The notes under the pieces were generated by a model that did no database searches, was not told the origin of the DNA, and saw only the letters and a program-made list of their open reading frames with translations. The position numbers and the translations under genes were made by a program. 37,028 nt of DNA, from NCBI GenBank assembly GCA_003427395.1, contig BFEA01000033.1:4718384-4755411 (forward strand). The letters are read 5' to 3'. Positions 1 to 10,711 of the stretch are shown in pieces; within the stretch, counting starts at the first letter, position 1; each line of letters starts with the position of its first letter. The stretch is from Chara braunii. Taxonomy: Eukaryota > Streptophyta > Charophyceae > Charales > Characeae.

Positions 1-20
1 TTTTGCCCCTGGAACAGGTT

Positions 21-110
21 CGTACGGCCGTCGTCCGTATGCCCGTACGGGCGTACGTCCGTCCGTCCGTACGGGCCGTACGGAGACCCCCCGTACGACG
101 TACGGGGGAC
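21..110. repeat. CGTACG palindrome cluster
   Basis: A dense run of the palindromic word CGTACG and its extensions (CCGTACGG, CCGTACGGG, CGTCCGTCCGTC) fills about 90 bp. The strand can fold on itself in several registers, for example GTACGGG near 46 against CCGTAC further on. It has no coding character. It could be the edge of a short tandem satellite cut by the window start. Confidence 0.6.
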
Positions 111-1861
111 GACACAGGTCACTTGCAACATATGTGTCCAAATTTTTTCCATCACACCGAAAAACACCCCTTTTAGGAGCGCAATCAAAGATTCGTTGGC
201 CCGCCCATCCCTCCTCATATATGCGTACTAAACGATTTTTAACTGAAGGGGGTAGGGCACAGGCATCATTTTCGAACTGGACAGAGACTGCATGTTCCGA
301 TAGCCATTCGGACTGCACTTCGTAGAATCTGCTATCGACTGTAACCCTTATGTAGTCCTGCCCCGACTCTTCTATGCTAGGTGAGAATTCGTCCGGTAGT
401 ATCCCTTTGGAGTAGCACTCCTCAATCACAGCTCTTATTCTTTTTTTTCCGGCCTCTGTCATGGGGCCAGTATCTTGGGGCTGGGTATCAGCCATACTGG
501 CTTACGTGGCAAGAAAATATGGCCATGCAACAGACATTTTCTTTTGGCCGCGTCGTGCCACTTTACACCAAGTGGCTAGACCAGACAATCAAGCGAATTC
601 CTACCACTGATCTTTCGCAGACTAGTAAAATCGTCCGTCCAGAAATTCCTACCACAAATCTTTCGCCGACTAGTAAAAACATCCGTCCAACAATTGTACA
701 CTCGTTGAGCGTGTGCAACATCCAAGCATGGAGAGTAAAGTAGAGAAACCCGGTTTCCCCGTGTGTCTTTGCTATCCTTCGTATGCCATACTTGGGGAAG
801 GAGTCTTCCTTGGGGAGGGAGTGTATACATCCACTCTGGCTCCCTGCATCTAGTCAGATTCTCCTTCTAATTCCCAGCCGATTCCTTCTACTGATGTGAC
901 TAGATTAATGACCGGTGGACGATTGGCGTCCGCCTCTGAAGAAGACTGTCTTGACCTCGCTGCTTGAACTTGGTGCTGTAATCGGTGAGTCCTGTCGAGA
1001 CGATGGTGTGTTCGCCTTCCCCCTTTTGAGCATAGGCGGACGGGTGTTAGTGCATATTCCTTGGGAAGTGGGGTGAGAAAGGACCGGGGCAAGATACCCT
1101 GTACCGGCAATCGCCTCTTTGGAAAACACAAGATTTTCATGACCTTTCGATACTACTACCCCCTTTCCCAAGGTTTTGCCTAACCCCCACCCTCGGGTAC
1201 ACCGCAAGAAGAAGCACGAAGGGGTATGATTTACCTCAGTGAAATCCTTGGAATGCTTCTTGTCTGAACATCGCTCGCTGCATCTCTTCCTTCGCTCTGT
1301 AAATCCGTGTTTCCCTGTATGTAGTTGCGCTTCCCTTCCGCCCCCTTCTCCCTCCCACTTCTCCCATTCGAGCCAGGGATCCAGCCTGCGCCTCTGGCCG
1401 GCTCGTGTCCTCGAGCCCTATAGTCTCCCTCTTCCGGCTATGGTGAAACAGGAGCGAGGAACCCTAGTTTCCCATGGCCGCTCGAGCTTCTCTCCGAAAA
1501 GTTACCGTTGGGGTGTCGAAAGTGCGGACTACCCCTCCTCTTCAAAATTAGCGCACGAAATAGCGCTACCGGCCCTTCTCCGTCACGGGCCTCCGCAAGT
1601 GCCCGATTTATTTTATCGATGGAGGCTCCACTCTCAACTTCGCTGGGGCCCATGTAGTGGTGCGCTAAGCCCCTTCGAGCCGTTTCAAACCCTGAGACCA
1701 CCTAATTCAAAGACAAGGCCTGATTTGCGGACATTTTAAAGGGCGCTAAATTGCCCTACTGCCAAAGAAAGAAAAAAAAATAAAAAAATGAGCCCCCTTT
1801 TGGTGTCGCCTCCCCTTGGGCGGCCTGGCCAGTGCGACCGTGGTAACCTAGAGCTTGTATA

Positions 1862-1863
<2 letters not shown>
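111..1863. other. Unclassified sequence, no gene recognised
   Basis: Open frames up to 166 codons occur on both strands (plus 1239-1739; minus 850-1140 and 1438-1701), but none shows a domain I recognise and opposing frames overlap. The minus frame ending at 850 is low-complexity and Ser/Gln/Arg-rich; the minus frame at 1438-1701 contains EVESGASIDKINRALAEARD, which could be a helical protein relic. Exons of an unknown or decayed gene are possible but not demonstrable here. Confidence 0.3.
596..691. repeat. Two-copy 48-bp tandem duplication
   Basis: AATTCCTACCAC...GACTAGTAAAA...CGTCCGTCC is present twice, starting at 596 and 644. The 48-bp period is a multiple of three, so both strands read as 16-residue repeats: plus IPTTDLSQTSKIVRPE then IPTTNLSPTSKNIRPT; minus WTDVFTSRRKICGRNF beside a similar copy. 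The reading frame survives the duplication, which is compatible with coding but does not prove it. Confidence 0.7.

Positions 1864-1899
<36 letters not shown>
1864..1899. repeat. 36-nt T homopolymer
   Basis: An uninterrupted T run lies immediately outside the end of repeat copy Ra. The equivalent end of copy Rc (after 15945) is also A/T-rich, so the run may be part of the repeat's terminus. Confidence 0.9.
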
Positions 1900-1903
<4 letters not shown>

Positions 1904-2212
1904 ATTTTTTAGGTCTGCTCCCCAACCTCCTGGATTTGGGAAAGATGGTACCACGCGTGAAAGCACGAGGTAATGTGCGTCCCCGTGTTTTAGGAGGAGG
2001 TGCATTTTCGTTGTGCCCCCTAAAGGAGTGAAGGCGGCTTGCTGCTTTTGGATTTCATCTTAAGTTTGTATTTCAAACGGGTATGGGAAGAAGAGAGAAT
2101 GACTGTGTTTCCATGTTTGCCTATGGATTCGATGTTGAGTCTATATTTCGACAGTTCAATGTTGCACTAATGGGCCGCGAGGATGTAGTGACCATTTGCT
2201 GAGGCAAGAATT

Positions 2213-2236
2213 AAAAAAAAAAAAAAAAAAAAAAAA
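2213..2236. repeat. 24-nt A run inside Ra
   Basis: A homopolymer at the position that in Rc is occupied by the (TTTTTTA)n tract at 15611-15648. The same slot in the repeat has therefore expanded differently in the two copies. Confidence 0.85.
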
Positions 2237-3399
2237 TCACTAAGAAAAACAAAAGGGGAGCCGGGGATGAGAATTTAAAAAAACTCAGATTTTTCACTTC
2301 ACGCCAATATTTGTTTCATGGCCGAAATGATTTTTGTTTACTCTGGATTTTTTTCTAAGGTTAGGAGGGCACCTAGCCTACATGTGGGATTTTGTTGAAC
2401 GAATTATTTATTAAAAATCGGCAAAGACGGGTTACTTTTCGAACCCCCTCTCAGTCTGTCGTGACTTGAATTCGTGAATATCATGAGTTGATTGTTCCCC
2501 TCCTAGCCTCAGTACTTAGCTGGCACCTGTAAGAACGGGCTCCATACAAGGAAAGGGCAACCAATGGCTGCCAAAAAACTTAGCAGCAGCTATTGGCTGC
2601 TGATTTTTTATATATGGGGAGCATAACCGTGGTTATTCTTCCTTGAATTGAGGTCATGGAAGCGCCAACTAAAGGTCCAGCTCCATAGGGACTTAACTAG
2701 CCTCAAATTTTGAAAGAGAGGCAACTTTGGACCATTGCTCCAAAGCCTGGTGAGGCTGCTTGAAGCCATCACCATGGTATGCATAGGCTTGCAGAGATCT
2801 ATGTGTATATATGCATGAGGCCAACCAGATCTAAAAAATGAAAGTTATGGGTGTCAGTATGAAGCTAGTAGTACAACAACTTGAGCTTCATAATTTCAAC
2901 AGAATAAGTAAGCAAAAGGTGACAAGTGGCAATCACAAAGTGATTTCCGAACTTAACAGCAAGAGCTGAAATGGAAAAAGAAAGACGTGAACCCATAACT
3001 AAAGCAACGCAGATTTCTCTCCTCCATGACTATATCAAGAGAGGCTAGCCCAGGTAGAGGCACACTAAAGCAGTGACCTAGCATGAGGTCAGGGTATACA
3101 GTGATCCTTGAAGGACTTTGAGGCAGCTGTGAGGCGGTTGGAGGAGTGTTGGATGTCTGCTGGAAGAGAGTTTGGAAAAGCAAGTTGGAGAACAAGCTGG
3201 AGGAGTTGGAGAGTTGAGAGGAGGCGATGTTGCTCTAGGTGGAGCCCGAGCCTTAAGCTAGTTTGCGGCAATGTGGCAGGCCGCATTTCCGTTTTAGTGG
3301 GGTTGTGCCGACGAAGTACCGTCGTGTCGACGCTGTGTTTTTTCAGTGGGATTGTGTTGTCGGAGTGCTGGCTCGACGACTCGGACACTAGTTTATTTC

Positions 3400-3740
3400 A
3401 AGGGGGAGGTGTTGTCCGATTGGCGACACTTGATCTTTCTTTTTGGCGGGGAAGTGTTGTCGGATTTGTGGCGCGACGACACTTGATTTTCTTTTGGTGG
3501 GGAAGTGCTACCCGATTTGTGGCGCGACGACACTTGATTTTTCTTTTGGTTGGGAAGTGCTGTCGAGTTTGCGGCGCGGCGACACTTGATTTTTCTTTTA
3601 GCGGGAAAGATGTGTCGGATTTGCGGCGCGGCGACACTTGAATTTTTTTGGCGGGGAAATGCGGCCGGATTGGTGGTGAGGCGACACTTGTTTTTTCTTT
3701 GGTGTGGAACTGCTGATGAATTACCGACATGACAACAAGG
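3400..3740. repeat. 52-bp minisatellite in Ra
   Basis: About seven imperfect units of 51-52 bp, each built around GTGTCGGATTTGYGGCGCG and CGACACTTGATTTTTCTTTT. The counterpart array in Rc is at 14090-14430 and a decayed one in Rb at 9240-9540. The near-multiple-of-three period creates pseudo-coding frames with 17-residue repeats on both strands. Confidence 0.8.
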
Positions 3741-4446
3741 ATTTACGGCACGGCAGAGGCGAAGTTTTTTTTTACGGCGCTGCGTCTGTTTTGTTTGATG
3801 AGGTTGTGTTACCAGAGTTGGAGTGTACGGTGGCGGCAACGTGACTTGGTGGCAGGTGGCGCGCACGATACTATGAAATCTGCGTGAGAAGCGAATGTTG
3901 TTGGCGTAGAACCATCAGGGACCACTTAAGACCGGTTGGGACAGATGTGGGACCAGTTGGGATTGTCTTGGAACCAACATTTTTTTTTAACTCGTGCGAC
4001 TTGTCGCCATCGAAATAGGGACTACCTCGTGTGGGACTTGCGAGTCGGGAACAGATTGGAACAAGCAGTTGGCTTGAGACTTGCCTTGGGACTGCAACTT
4101 TCTTTGGCGACAAGTATATTATTTCTTGACTTTCTTTAGTGAGCCAGGGCGCGTTCGACACCACTTCACTCAAAGTCAGTCAGCTGATTGACTCAGATTC
4201 CTTTTCACACATGTGTGAACCCACACTTTGCTTGGCCCGGTTTGTTTTGAGCGTTCAAAAAAATAGGTTGAGTAAAGTGTGTAGAATCTGACGGGAGTAT
4301 GGGTTGCTGGATTTTCTGGGTCTGTGGTTGTTTTTTCTTGTGAAGGTAGGTAGAAAGATGTTTGCAAAGGAGATTGATTATGCCTATTTGAAAAAATGGA
4401 AAAGGAATGTCTTATTTTGACTTCTCACCTGCCCGCATGCCAAGAA

Positions 4447-4967
4447 CAACGGAAAAAAATCCTATAATTAAATAATCATTCTATAGTAAAATTACAATCT
4501 AAATTTCAAATTTTTATTCCATCTTAAAAAATGTCATTCAAATTTTAAATTTTTTCATCTTACTTGCAAACTTTCATTCCAAGAATAGGGTATCCCTTCT
4601 TATTTGGACTCCATGCTAGAGATGGAATGAAAGTCTGGATGAGTTTATGAAATATTTTAATTAGACTGTTATTCTATGTAAGGATTTTCAATCATAAATA
4701 GGTTAATCCAATCTAAATTAGAAGATATTTGTTGTAGTAGAATGAAAATTTAATTAAAACATTTCATAAACTCGTTCAGACTTCCATTCCATCTTGAAAA
4801 AATAGATGTAGTTAGAAGGGAAAAATCATATTTAGACGGGAACTTATCAAATAAAACTAAAAATTCTAGAATTTGACGAACATTGGAATGATAATTTATA
4901 AATATGAAGGATTCTTTTTTTATGGAATGTTTTTTCAACTCTCATTTCTCGCGGTAATTTTTTTGTT
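4447..4967. mobile_element. 521-bp insertion in Ra with paralogous empty sites
   Basis: Ra is continuous with Rc up to GCATGCCAAGAA (ending 4446) and again from GAAGGGTTGGTTG (from 4968), whereas Rc near 13370-13390 and Rb near 8055-8080 have the flanks nearly joined. The flanking trinucleotide GAA (4444-4446 and 4968-4970) is a plausible 3-bp target-site duplication. The ends share only a weak inverted similarity (AAC plus an A run). The insert is AT-rich, has no convincing protein frame, and contains a large internal inverted repeat. It is best read as a non-autonomous DNA transposon or MITE. Confidence 0.65.
4619..4797. repeat. 45-bp inverted repeat within the 521-bp insertion
   Basis: The left arm at 4619-4665 (GATGGAATGAAAGTCTGG, then GAGTTTATGAAATATTTTAA) is the near-perfect reverse complement of the right arm at 4751-4797. 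The spacer is about 85 nt. The arms differ by only a few bases and would form a long hairpin if transcribed. Confidence 0.8.
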
Positions 4968-5401
4968 GAAGGGTTGGTTGTTTTGGAAAATGTCAATTTT
5001 GTGCGCACCGTAAAACGAATTTGAATCAAATAAAGAAGATAAGGTTAAAAGAACTTAGTCTTTTCCTAAGGATTACCCGTTCTATCTCGAATGACCTTAT
5101 CTGCTTGTACATGTTCAAATGATTTTCATTCTTTATCTCCTCTGTCTTCTTTTCGTCCAAGTTACCCTGATCTTGGGAACGATAAGAATAATTGAAAGCT
5201 CCTTAGAGTGAATACATCCTCTCTCTCAAGGAAGCATCTGGGGCGGGGGTTCGTTGCTTTAGGAGCCGAACCTGTTATGGGCCCAGAGTGGGTCCTTGCT
5301 TCTCGCTTGGATGAGTCTCGTTAATTACTTTTTCACATCATTGCTCTATCGAGATGGACAATAACGTGGGGTGTGTCCTATCAAATCACAAAAGCGACAC
5401 C

Positions 5402-6312
5402 TCACTTTCTTCCACTAATTCCTTGCTCGTTGAAGCGACGATGGTCAGGATTGTCCGTAGTCGCATACTGAACATTAGCGACTTTTGGTACATCCCGAGG
5501 TCGAGGTTGAATCTCCTCTCGTCTATGCCTTACATGTCTGATAACAGAGTCAACTGTACCCTTCCGCTTTTCATTATTACATTCCATCGACAAACCGATA
5601 AGGGCTGTCGACTCGGAATTTTTTTTTCTCATGACTTTCAAAGACTCTTTCACCTCATAAAATTCTCTTAAAATACGATCATCGAGCTGGTCTGCATTAT
5701 TATTAGAGACGAACTGCTAACGCATGTTTTTCAGATCTAGATGAAGAACCTGATGAAAACCATCGTTCAAGGCATTCTTACAGATCTTTTGCCAAACAAA
5801 AGAAGACCTAACGCCTTTCAATAAAACCCGTATTTCAACCTCATAAAAATTCACAAGGAATATCCTACTTTTATCCATTTCCGAGAGGTCCGAAACAAGA
5901 CCGACTACTCGCTCAAACACAAAAAAACACTTTTTGAACGTAGGATATTTGTCACGGCAAACATTCCGGAGGTCATCGCGAGTCAGGGTTTCATTCCCGA
6001 GCTGGAACATGTCGAACATCGTTTGATTGAATTCATTCCAACTTTTGACTTCTGAAAATAGTCTCGCTACCTCCCAACGAACGTCTTTATACACCTATGA
6101 CACCACTCTTTTCAACATCGTCTGCTCATCCCACTCATGAGCACCAACTAATTGCTCAAACGCTGAAATAAATTTCACAACGTTGTCACCATTAAAAATC
6201 GGGACATCAATCTTTGGAGCAGTCGCCACTCTTTCGATTTTCTCTCCGAGTGTTTCAACAACTTCTCCATTTTGTCCCAAGGACCGTCATTCATCCTGCT
6301 ACCTTCTGCCAT
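5402..6312 (-). pseudogene. Decayed LTR-retrotransposon Gag
   Basis: A single minus-strand frame runs from 6280 to 5402, interrupted by in-frame TAG codons at 6095-6097 and 5717-5719. A probable N-terminal start (ATG at 6310-6312) is in another frame, implying a small indel near 6260. The motif PIFNGDNVVKFISAFEQLVG followed by WDEQTMLKRVV, then WEVARLF and WNEFNQTMFDMF, resembles the capsid part of Ty3/Gypsy-type Gag in plants, where this protein packages element RNA. The frame lies downstream of a primer-binding site on the same strand. No protease, reverse transcriptase or integrase follows; homology switches to repeat Ra near 5300. Family match is from memory. Confidence 0.65.
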
Positions 6313-6637
6313 CTCGCAGCGAGAAGATTAACCTCCAAACGACGAGGCATAAAGTTAAAAAGTTGAAATGACTCGTGAGGCCCATCACTTGTTAACATAT
6401 AAATAATATCGAACTTTCCTACTATTCCGTCGAGGTTAGCAAAAAATAATCAATTCATATTTTGTCCTCTAAGAAAGTAGTATTAATAAAAGAAGATGAA
6501 TCTAACTAGCTTTTCAAAGTAGATTTGATAACGGTGTGTCATCGTACTTATTTTCAAAAGATACAAGTTTAAAATTAAAATAAATCAAAACAATACCCGA
6601 GTGCCGTTCCGCTAAGGACAACGATAGTTTGCCATTA

Positions 6638-6655
6638 TCCCCAGCAACGACGCCA
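6638..6655 (-). other. Retroelement primer-binding site, tRNA-Asp type
   Basis: The plus strand reads TCCCCAGCAACGACGCCA, which matches the 3' end of plant tRNA-Asp including CCA at 16 of 18 positions. On the minus strand this is a primer-binding site for minus-strand cDNA synthesis. Two bases further along, the plus strand has TG (6658-6659), i.e. an LTR ending in CA in the minus sense. This spacing is canonical, and Gag follows downstream on the same strand. Confidence 0.7.
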
Positions 6656-6657
6656 CC

Positions 6658-7737
6658 TGTCGAGAGCATCGGTCCCCGCCTTTTCTTGTGAAAAGGCGGC
6701 TTCCGTCTTTTCACAAAGCGCGGGAGCCCTCCCAGCTATGTCACGCAAGACTTAAAAAAAAAAAACAAAATTCTAAGACAACTCGGAAACAACGTAGATT
6801 AATTCCGCGAGCCGCCAAAACGGTCGTGGTCGCGTCGCTCCTTTGTCGCTCTAACCGGGTGCACCAGATGTACATCTCGCGGTCCCCTACGACATGATAG
6901 GTTCCCGCGGGGCATAAACTTTCCTTCCCTAAGGGGTTGTCACTACCCTTAGGGGCGTATCCCTACCGAGCTGTTGATCCATATATAAAAACTTTTAGAT
7001 GCAATTGCAGAGGTAGGACAACCGAGGGCGTTTGCTCATTCGCTGTAGTATAGATACGCTTGGTTAACGCCAAGCGAACCCCAACGTCGCCCGTCCCTTA
7101 GGGCGCTGATCTCCTAAGTACGAAGCACATGCCGGTCGACTAGGACGGTCTCAACCAAGCGTGAAACCCAAATTCATCCTAGTCCCTTTGACATACAGTC
7201 AACCGAAAGTTGCAACAACCACATATATAATTATATCAAAAGGGATCGACCGTAGTCGATAAGAATATATATATGCAATCTGATATGATAACTAAAGAAA
7301 ATTCAAAATCATCATCAAATACATTCAATAACACAAAATCAAAAATAAAATTCGACCACCCCGAGTCGAACTCCATAAAACAATCCTACAACCGCCAACA
7401 AGGAGTTGGTTACCGACAATAACATAGATGTAGTCGACAAGGTAGTCAGACTGCCTTAGTTTTGACTTGATGAGATGTATTACCAAAGTTATTCATTCCA
7501 ACCTATCGCCGACCTAAGATTAGACACGCTCACACCTGTCTCCATACTTTCTTAATCTTTTTGGATAACAGACTGCTTTACAAATGATTCTTGATCAGGG
7601 GCATTGCTTGAAGTATTACATGCTTTTTCCTCTAGGAAGTGGTATGAGGTACCCGTCCTCCTTGTCCGAATACAAGACTCAAATTTTAGAAGTCGGGCCG
7701 TCTCCAACGAATCGGCGAAGTACCCTCCCGTAGAATG
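6658..7737 (-). repeat. LTR-like segment L1 of the Gag-bearing element
   Basis: It begins (plus strand) with TGTC directly beside the primer-binding site and is paralogous to 12056-13047. Shared blocks include GCGGGAGCCCTCCC, GGATAGGTTCCCGC (one base different in L1), CCCTTAGGGGCGTATCCC, CTGATCTCCTAAGTACGAAG and TGATCTTGATCA-like words near the end. In the element's own sense it is the end of the 5' LTR. A minus-strand frame of about 63 codons (7552-7743) has a similar counterpart at 12865-13055, but many substitutions change residues, so I treat it as incidental. Homology with the second copy continues past 7737 into Rb, so the full LTR may be several kilobases long. Confidence 0.6.
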
Positions 7738-9770
7738 GTCCACTCTGGGTCGATAACAGGGTCGACTCCTGAAGCAACGAACCCCCGCCCCTAATGCTTC
7801 CTAGAGATAAAATATGTGTCCATTGTTAGTAGCTTTCAATTATTATTATCTCTCTTGAGTTCAGGGTAGCTTGGATGAGAAGAAATCGAAGGAGATAAAA
7901 AAAACAAGAATCATTTGGATAGGTATAGGTAGATAAAGTCGTTCGAGATAGAAAGAGGTAATCCTCAAGAAAAAACTAAATCCGTTTGACCTTATCTACT
8001 TTATTTCAATTGGATTCATTCTACGACACACGCTGAATAATCTTTCTCAAAACAACAACTCCTTTTGACAAGCAGGCAGGTAAGAGGCAGAATGGAGACA
8101 ATCTTTTTCATCTTCCCAAGTAGACACCATCATACTTCTCCTTACAACATCCTTCTACCTACCTGCACAACATGCAAAAACAACAAGTTCAAGAGAAAAC
8201 CAGTGCAATCTCATACTCAAGTAAGACCTCACCATTCACGTGCAAACAGACATTTCCTTTGCCTTTTCAATGAACATTCGATTGAACAAGGTCAAGCAAA
8301 GTATTGGTTCACATTGGTGTGAAGAGAAATCTGAGTCATTCTACTGACCTTGAGTGAAGTTTAGTTCGGCTCACTCAAGAAGACCGGGTAATATGCCAAT
8401 CAAGTAAAGATATCCGTCGTCGAAGCCTAAAATATGTGGCTCACAACTCCACAAGTTGTGACATTTCCCCTGAACCACAGTGCTCGTCGTCCACCAAATG
8501 CCCAAGTGAGCAAGAGTTGGGCCCATTGAGAGAACTCAAGTGGAATAACCCTCTGGGAGGGTGCTCCCATGATCCAATCACATGTCGCCTCAACAACCCG
8601 GACAGTCTCAACGCACCCCCGATTGCAGTTCAAACGGCACCGCATCCTCTAAGGACAGTCCCAATCAACCGCAAGTCCACGCCACCTCCAATCACCATGT
8701 ACGCTCACAATAGCCACACCAACATGCCAGTCCTGATCACAACAACCAGTCCCACCTAGTCCCAAAATGGTCCCATATTGTCCCAGTGCAGTTCCACATC
8801 ATCGCTCGCATCACCAGATGGTCGAGGACTCAAAACCTCTCACACCACGCACCGCAAAGAAAATAAAGGTGACCCTGGATGAAAATCACATGTGCCACTA
8901 GCCCCCCCCCCAAAAAAAGATGTCCTTTTGGCGCAAACCACAAGTGCCGCAACTCCAATAGCCACTGCCACGAACACTCACTCCACACTCTCTTCATGCC
9001 GTCGGTCCACGCACCACTGCCACACAGACCCAATTGTGCACCAGCGCAAGCCTAACCTCTAGGCCACACGGGGATCCACCATAACCACTACGCACCACAA
9101 AAAAAACAACAGTGGCTCCCACTCGTCGTATCGCCAATACTGGTACCACGGTCATCTAGCAGCACCACCACCTGCCGTGGTGCCAAACAAACAACACTTT
9201 TCCACACTACCACACAAATGTTGATGCCAACGTTGACGTCGAGCGATAAATTCGGCGGCACCTCCCTTCATAATATTGTGCTACCGCTAAATAAAATCGG
9301 TAGCATCATCCCACTGAAAAATGTTGCTACCACCTTGCCAAAAATAAAAATGGCAGCATTCCCCCACTGACAACGTCGCTGCCGCTGTTAAAAACCGACA
9401 GCGCTTCCGCACCACTGCCATTAAAACCAGTGCCGCCGCCGCAAAAATCCGGCAGCACCTTCCCTTAGGAAGGTCTTGACGCCACGATGAAAGTCCAGCG
9501 GCATAACCCCACTAAAATAGGTGCCGCTTGCCGCACCGTCCGGACTGTAACGCAGAGCCTTACCACCGCAGCACCAGCCCACATACACAACACACGCACA
9601 AGGTTGGGGCAAAAAGCTCCCAGCCCTTAGCTATAGCTGCCTCCCTTCTCCTTCTCCAACTCTCTGCAGACCTCCTCTCTCCTCCACCAGCAGCACCTCC
9701 ACCTCTCCAGCACCACCGCCCCACAGTAACAGTCAGCCCGCATTCACTTAGGTGAATGGCCCAGCAGCAC
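7738..9770 (+). repeat. Long repeat copy Rb, diverged
   Basis: It starts with GGTCCACTCTGGG and follows Rc in the same orientation: AAGCAACGAACCCCCGCCCC, a CTTTCAATTATT block, an AGGCAGGTAAGAGG block, GGTCCC-rich sequence, a decayed 52-bp minisatellite and a CTCC-rich segment near 9650. It lacks the 521-bp insertion of Ra. Alignment by eye fades after about 9770, so the true end is uncertain. Plus frames such as 8065-8322 and 8436-8759 have no conserved counterpart in Rc and are not called. Confidence 0.6.
9240..9540. repeat. Decayed minisatellite in Rb
   Basis: Repeated words such as GGCAGCACCTTCCC, GGTAGCATCATCCCACT, GGCAGCATTCCCCCACT and CGACAGCGCTTCC recur every 45-60 bp. They correspond to the 52-bp units at 14090-14430 but are far more degraded, indicating that Rb is older or less homogenised than Rc. 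Confidence 0.55.
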
Positions 9771-10194
9771 TGCCACAAGTGTGAGGCTCCTGGGTGGAGT
9801 GATATCTTTTATAGCCAGCCGATGGCTGTGGGCAGCTGCTTTGCCCACAACCACGCAAAAATTTGTGGGTGCTCCTGACCCTCGATCTAAATCGATGGCC
9901 TGGAGCCGTGTGCCTTGGTTTTCCCTCAGGAGAACCAAGGTCTTCAATCCCCAGAAGCACCTGGCCATTTTCCCAGGCAAGGTGTTCCTGGAAAAGGCTG
10001 TACCCAACCATTTTACTGCTGCCTGTTCAAGACGAATAGGCGCAGTCCCATCAACCCCTAGAAGCTTCCGGGGCTGCACCTGTTCTGCGGCCACGACCAT
10101 ATTCGCAGCCGTTATTATATGTTTCTTTTTTTTTCCTTTTTTTTTCTCTCTCTTCACCCCTAACCTTTTGCCCCCTCATTTCTCTGTGCAGGGG
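9771..10194. other. Intergenic, nothing recognised
   Basis: Mixed-composition DNA with overlapping open frames on both strands (plus 9781-10359, minus 9744-10157). A short hairpin-like block occurs near 9820-9850 (GATGGCTGTGGGCAGC against GCTGCTTTGCCCAC). A pyrimidine-rich tract follows at 10121-10160. No domain or regulatory signal can be supported. Confidence 0.3.
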
Positions 10195-10515
10195 CCAACT
10201 CACCGTTCAAAACGAACAGTCGCCCCCTCAGTATTGTCACAGAATCGAACTAGTGTCAAGCTTAACAGGGGCTTCTCCCCCTTACTGCAACACACGCCCG
10301 CACCCCGCCGCAAACAGTGCCCGGTTCGGGCGCTGTTGAGTGCAACAGCCCGTTCTTGAAATCGGACGGGTGCAACCAAAACCACACCAGAAGAACTAAG
10401 AAAAAACAAAAACACAAACAAATAAAGAAAACGAACAAAAATAAAAGAAAGAAGAAAAAAAAACTTACCTGTTGGTGGTCACGTTGCAACCGCCGCCAGG
10501 TAAGACGCTCCTCTC

Positions 10516-10519
<4 letters not shown>

Positions 10520-10588
<69 letters not shown>
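10520..10588. repeat. (TC)n microsatellite, left part
   Basis: A perfect dinucleotide run leads into the assembly gap. With the right part it forms one long CT tract whose true length is unknown. Ser-Leu or Glu-Arg translations across it are artefacts. Confidence 0.95.
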
Positions 10589-10654
10589 NNNNNNNNNNNN
10601 NNNNNNNNNNNNNNNNNNNNNNNNNNNNNNNNNNNNNNNNNNNNNNNNNNNNNN
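10589..10654. other. 66-bp assembly gap (N)
   Basis: Unresolved bases inside the CT microsatellite. The gap size is probably an estimate from scaffolding. Confidence 0.99.

Positions 10655-10707
<53 letters not shown>
10655..10707. repeat. (CT)n microsatellite, right part
   Basis: This continues the dinucleotide run after the gap. It grades into CACTCACTCTCACTCACG and then alternating purine-pyrimidine CGCGCGCG at 10731-10740. Confidence 0.95.

Positions 10708-10711
<4 letters not shown>

Larger units (their letters stand above)
1910..5300 (-). repeat. Long repeat copy Ra, inverted relative to Rb and Rc
   Basis: Read on the minus strand this region matches 13048-15945 over nearly its whole length. 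Shared landmarks: GGTACCATCTTTCCCAA near the outer end, the stretch around ACCATGGTGATGGCTTCAAG, the TATATAA-containing segment near 2612, the 52-bp minisatellite, and GGCTCCTAAAGCAACGAAC at the inner end. Homology stops near 5300, so the LTR-like segment that precedes Rb and Rc is missing. Relative to Rc it carries a 521-bp insertion (4447-4967). It is probably a fragment of a long LTR or a long non-coding retroelement. No protein-coding frame is conserved between copies. Confidence 0.85.

Noticed and set aside
3089-3866. Arg/Lys/Pro-rich frames in Ra and the matching frames in Rc
   Set aside because: They fall in the 52-bp minisatellite. The unit length varies between 51 and 52 bp, so the frame is not kept across units or between copies.
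5354-5671. Plus-strand frame with WYIPRSRLNLLSS, resembling Copia protease-integrase linker sequence
   Set aside because: The minus strand carries one continuous Gag frame across the same bases with only two stops, so the plus frame is more likely a shadow. A short Copia fragment cannot be fully excluded.
7552-7743. Small minus-strand frame shared by both LTR-like segments (GGYFADS, CNTSSNA words)
   Set aside because: Similarity is explained by DNA homology; many substitutions are nonsynonymous and only one copy extends the frame.
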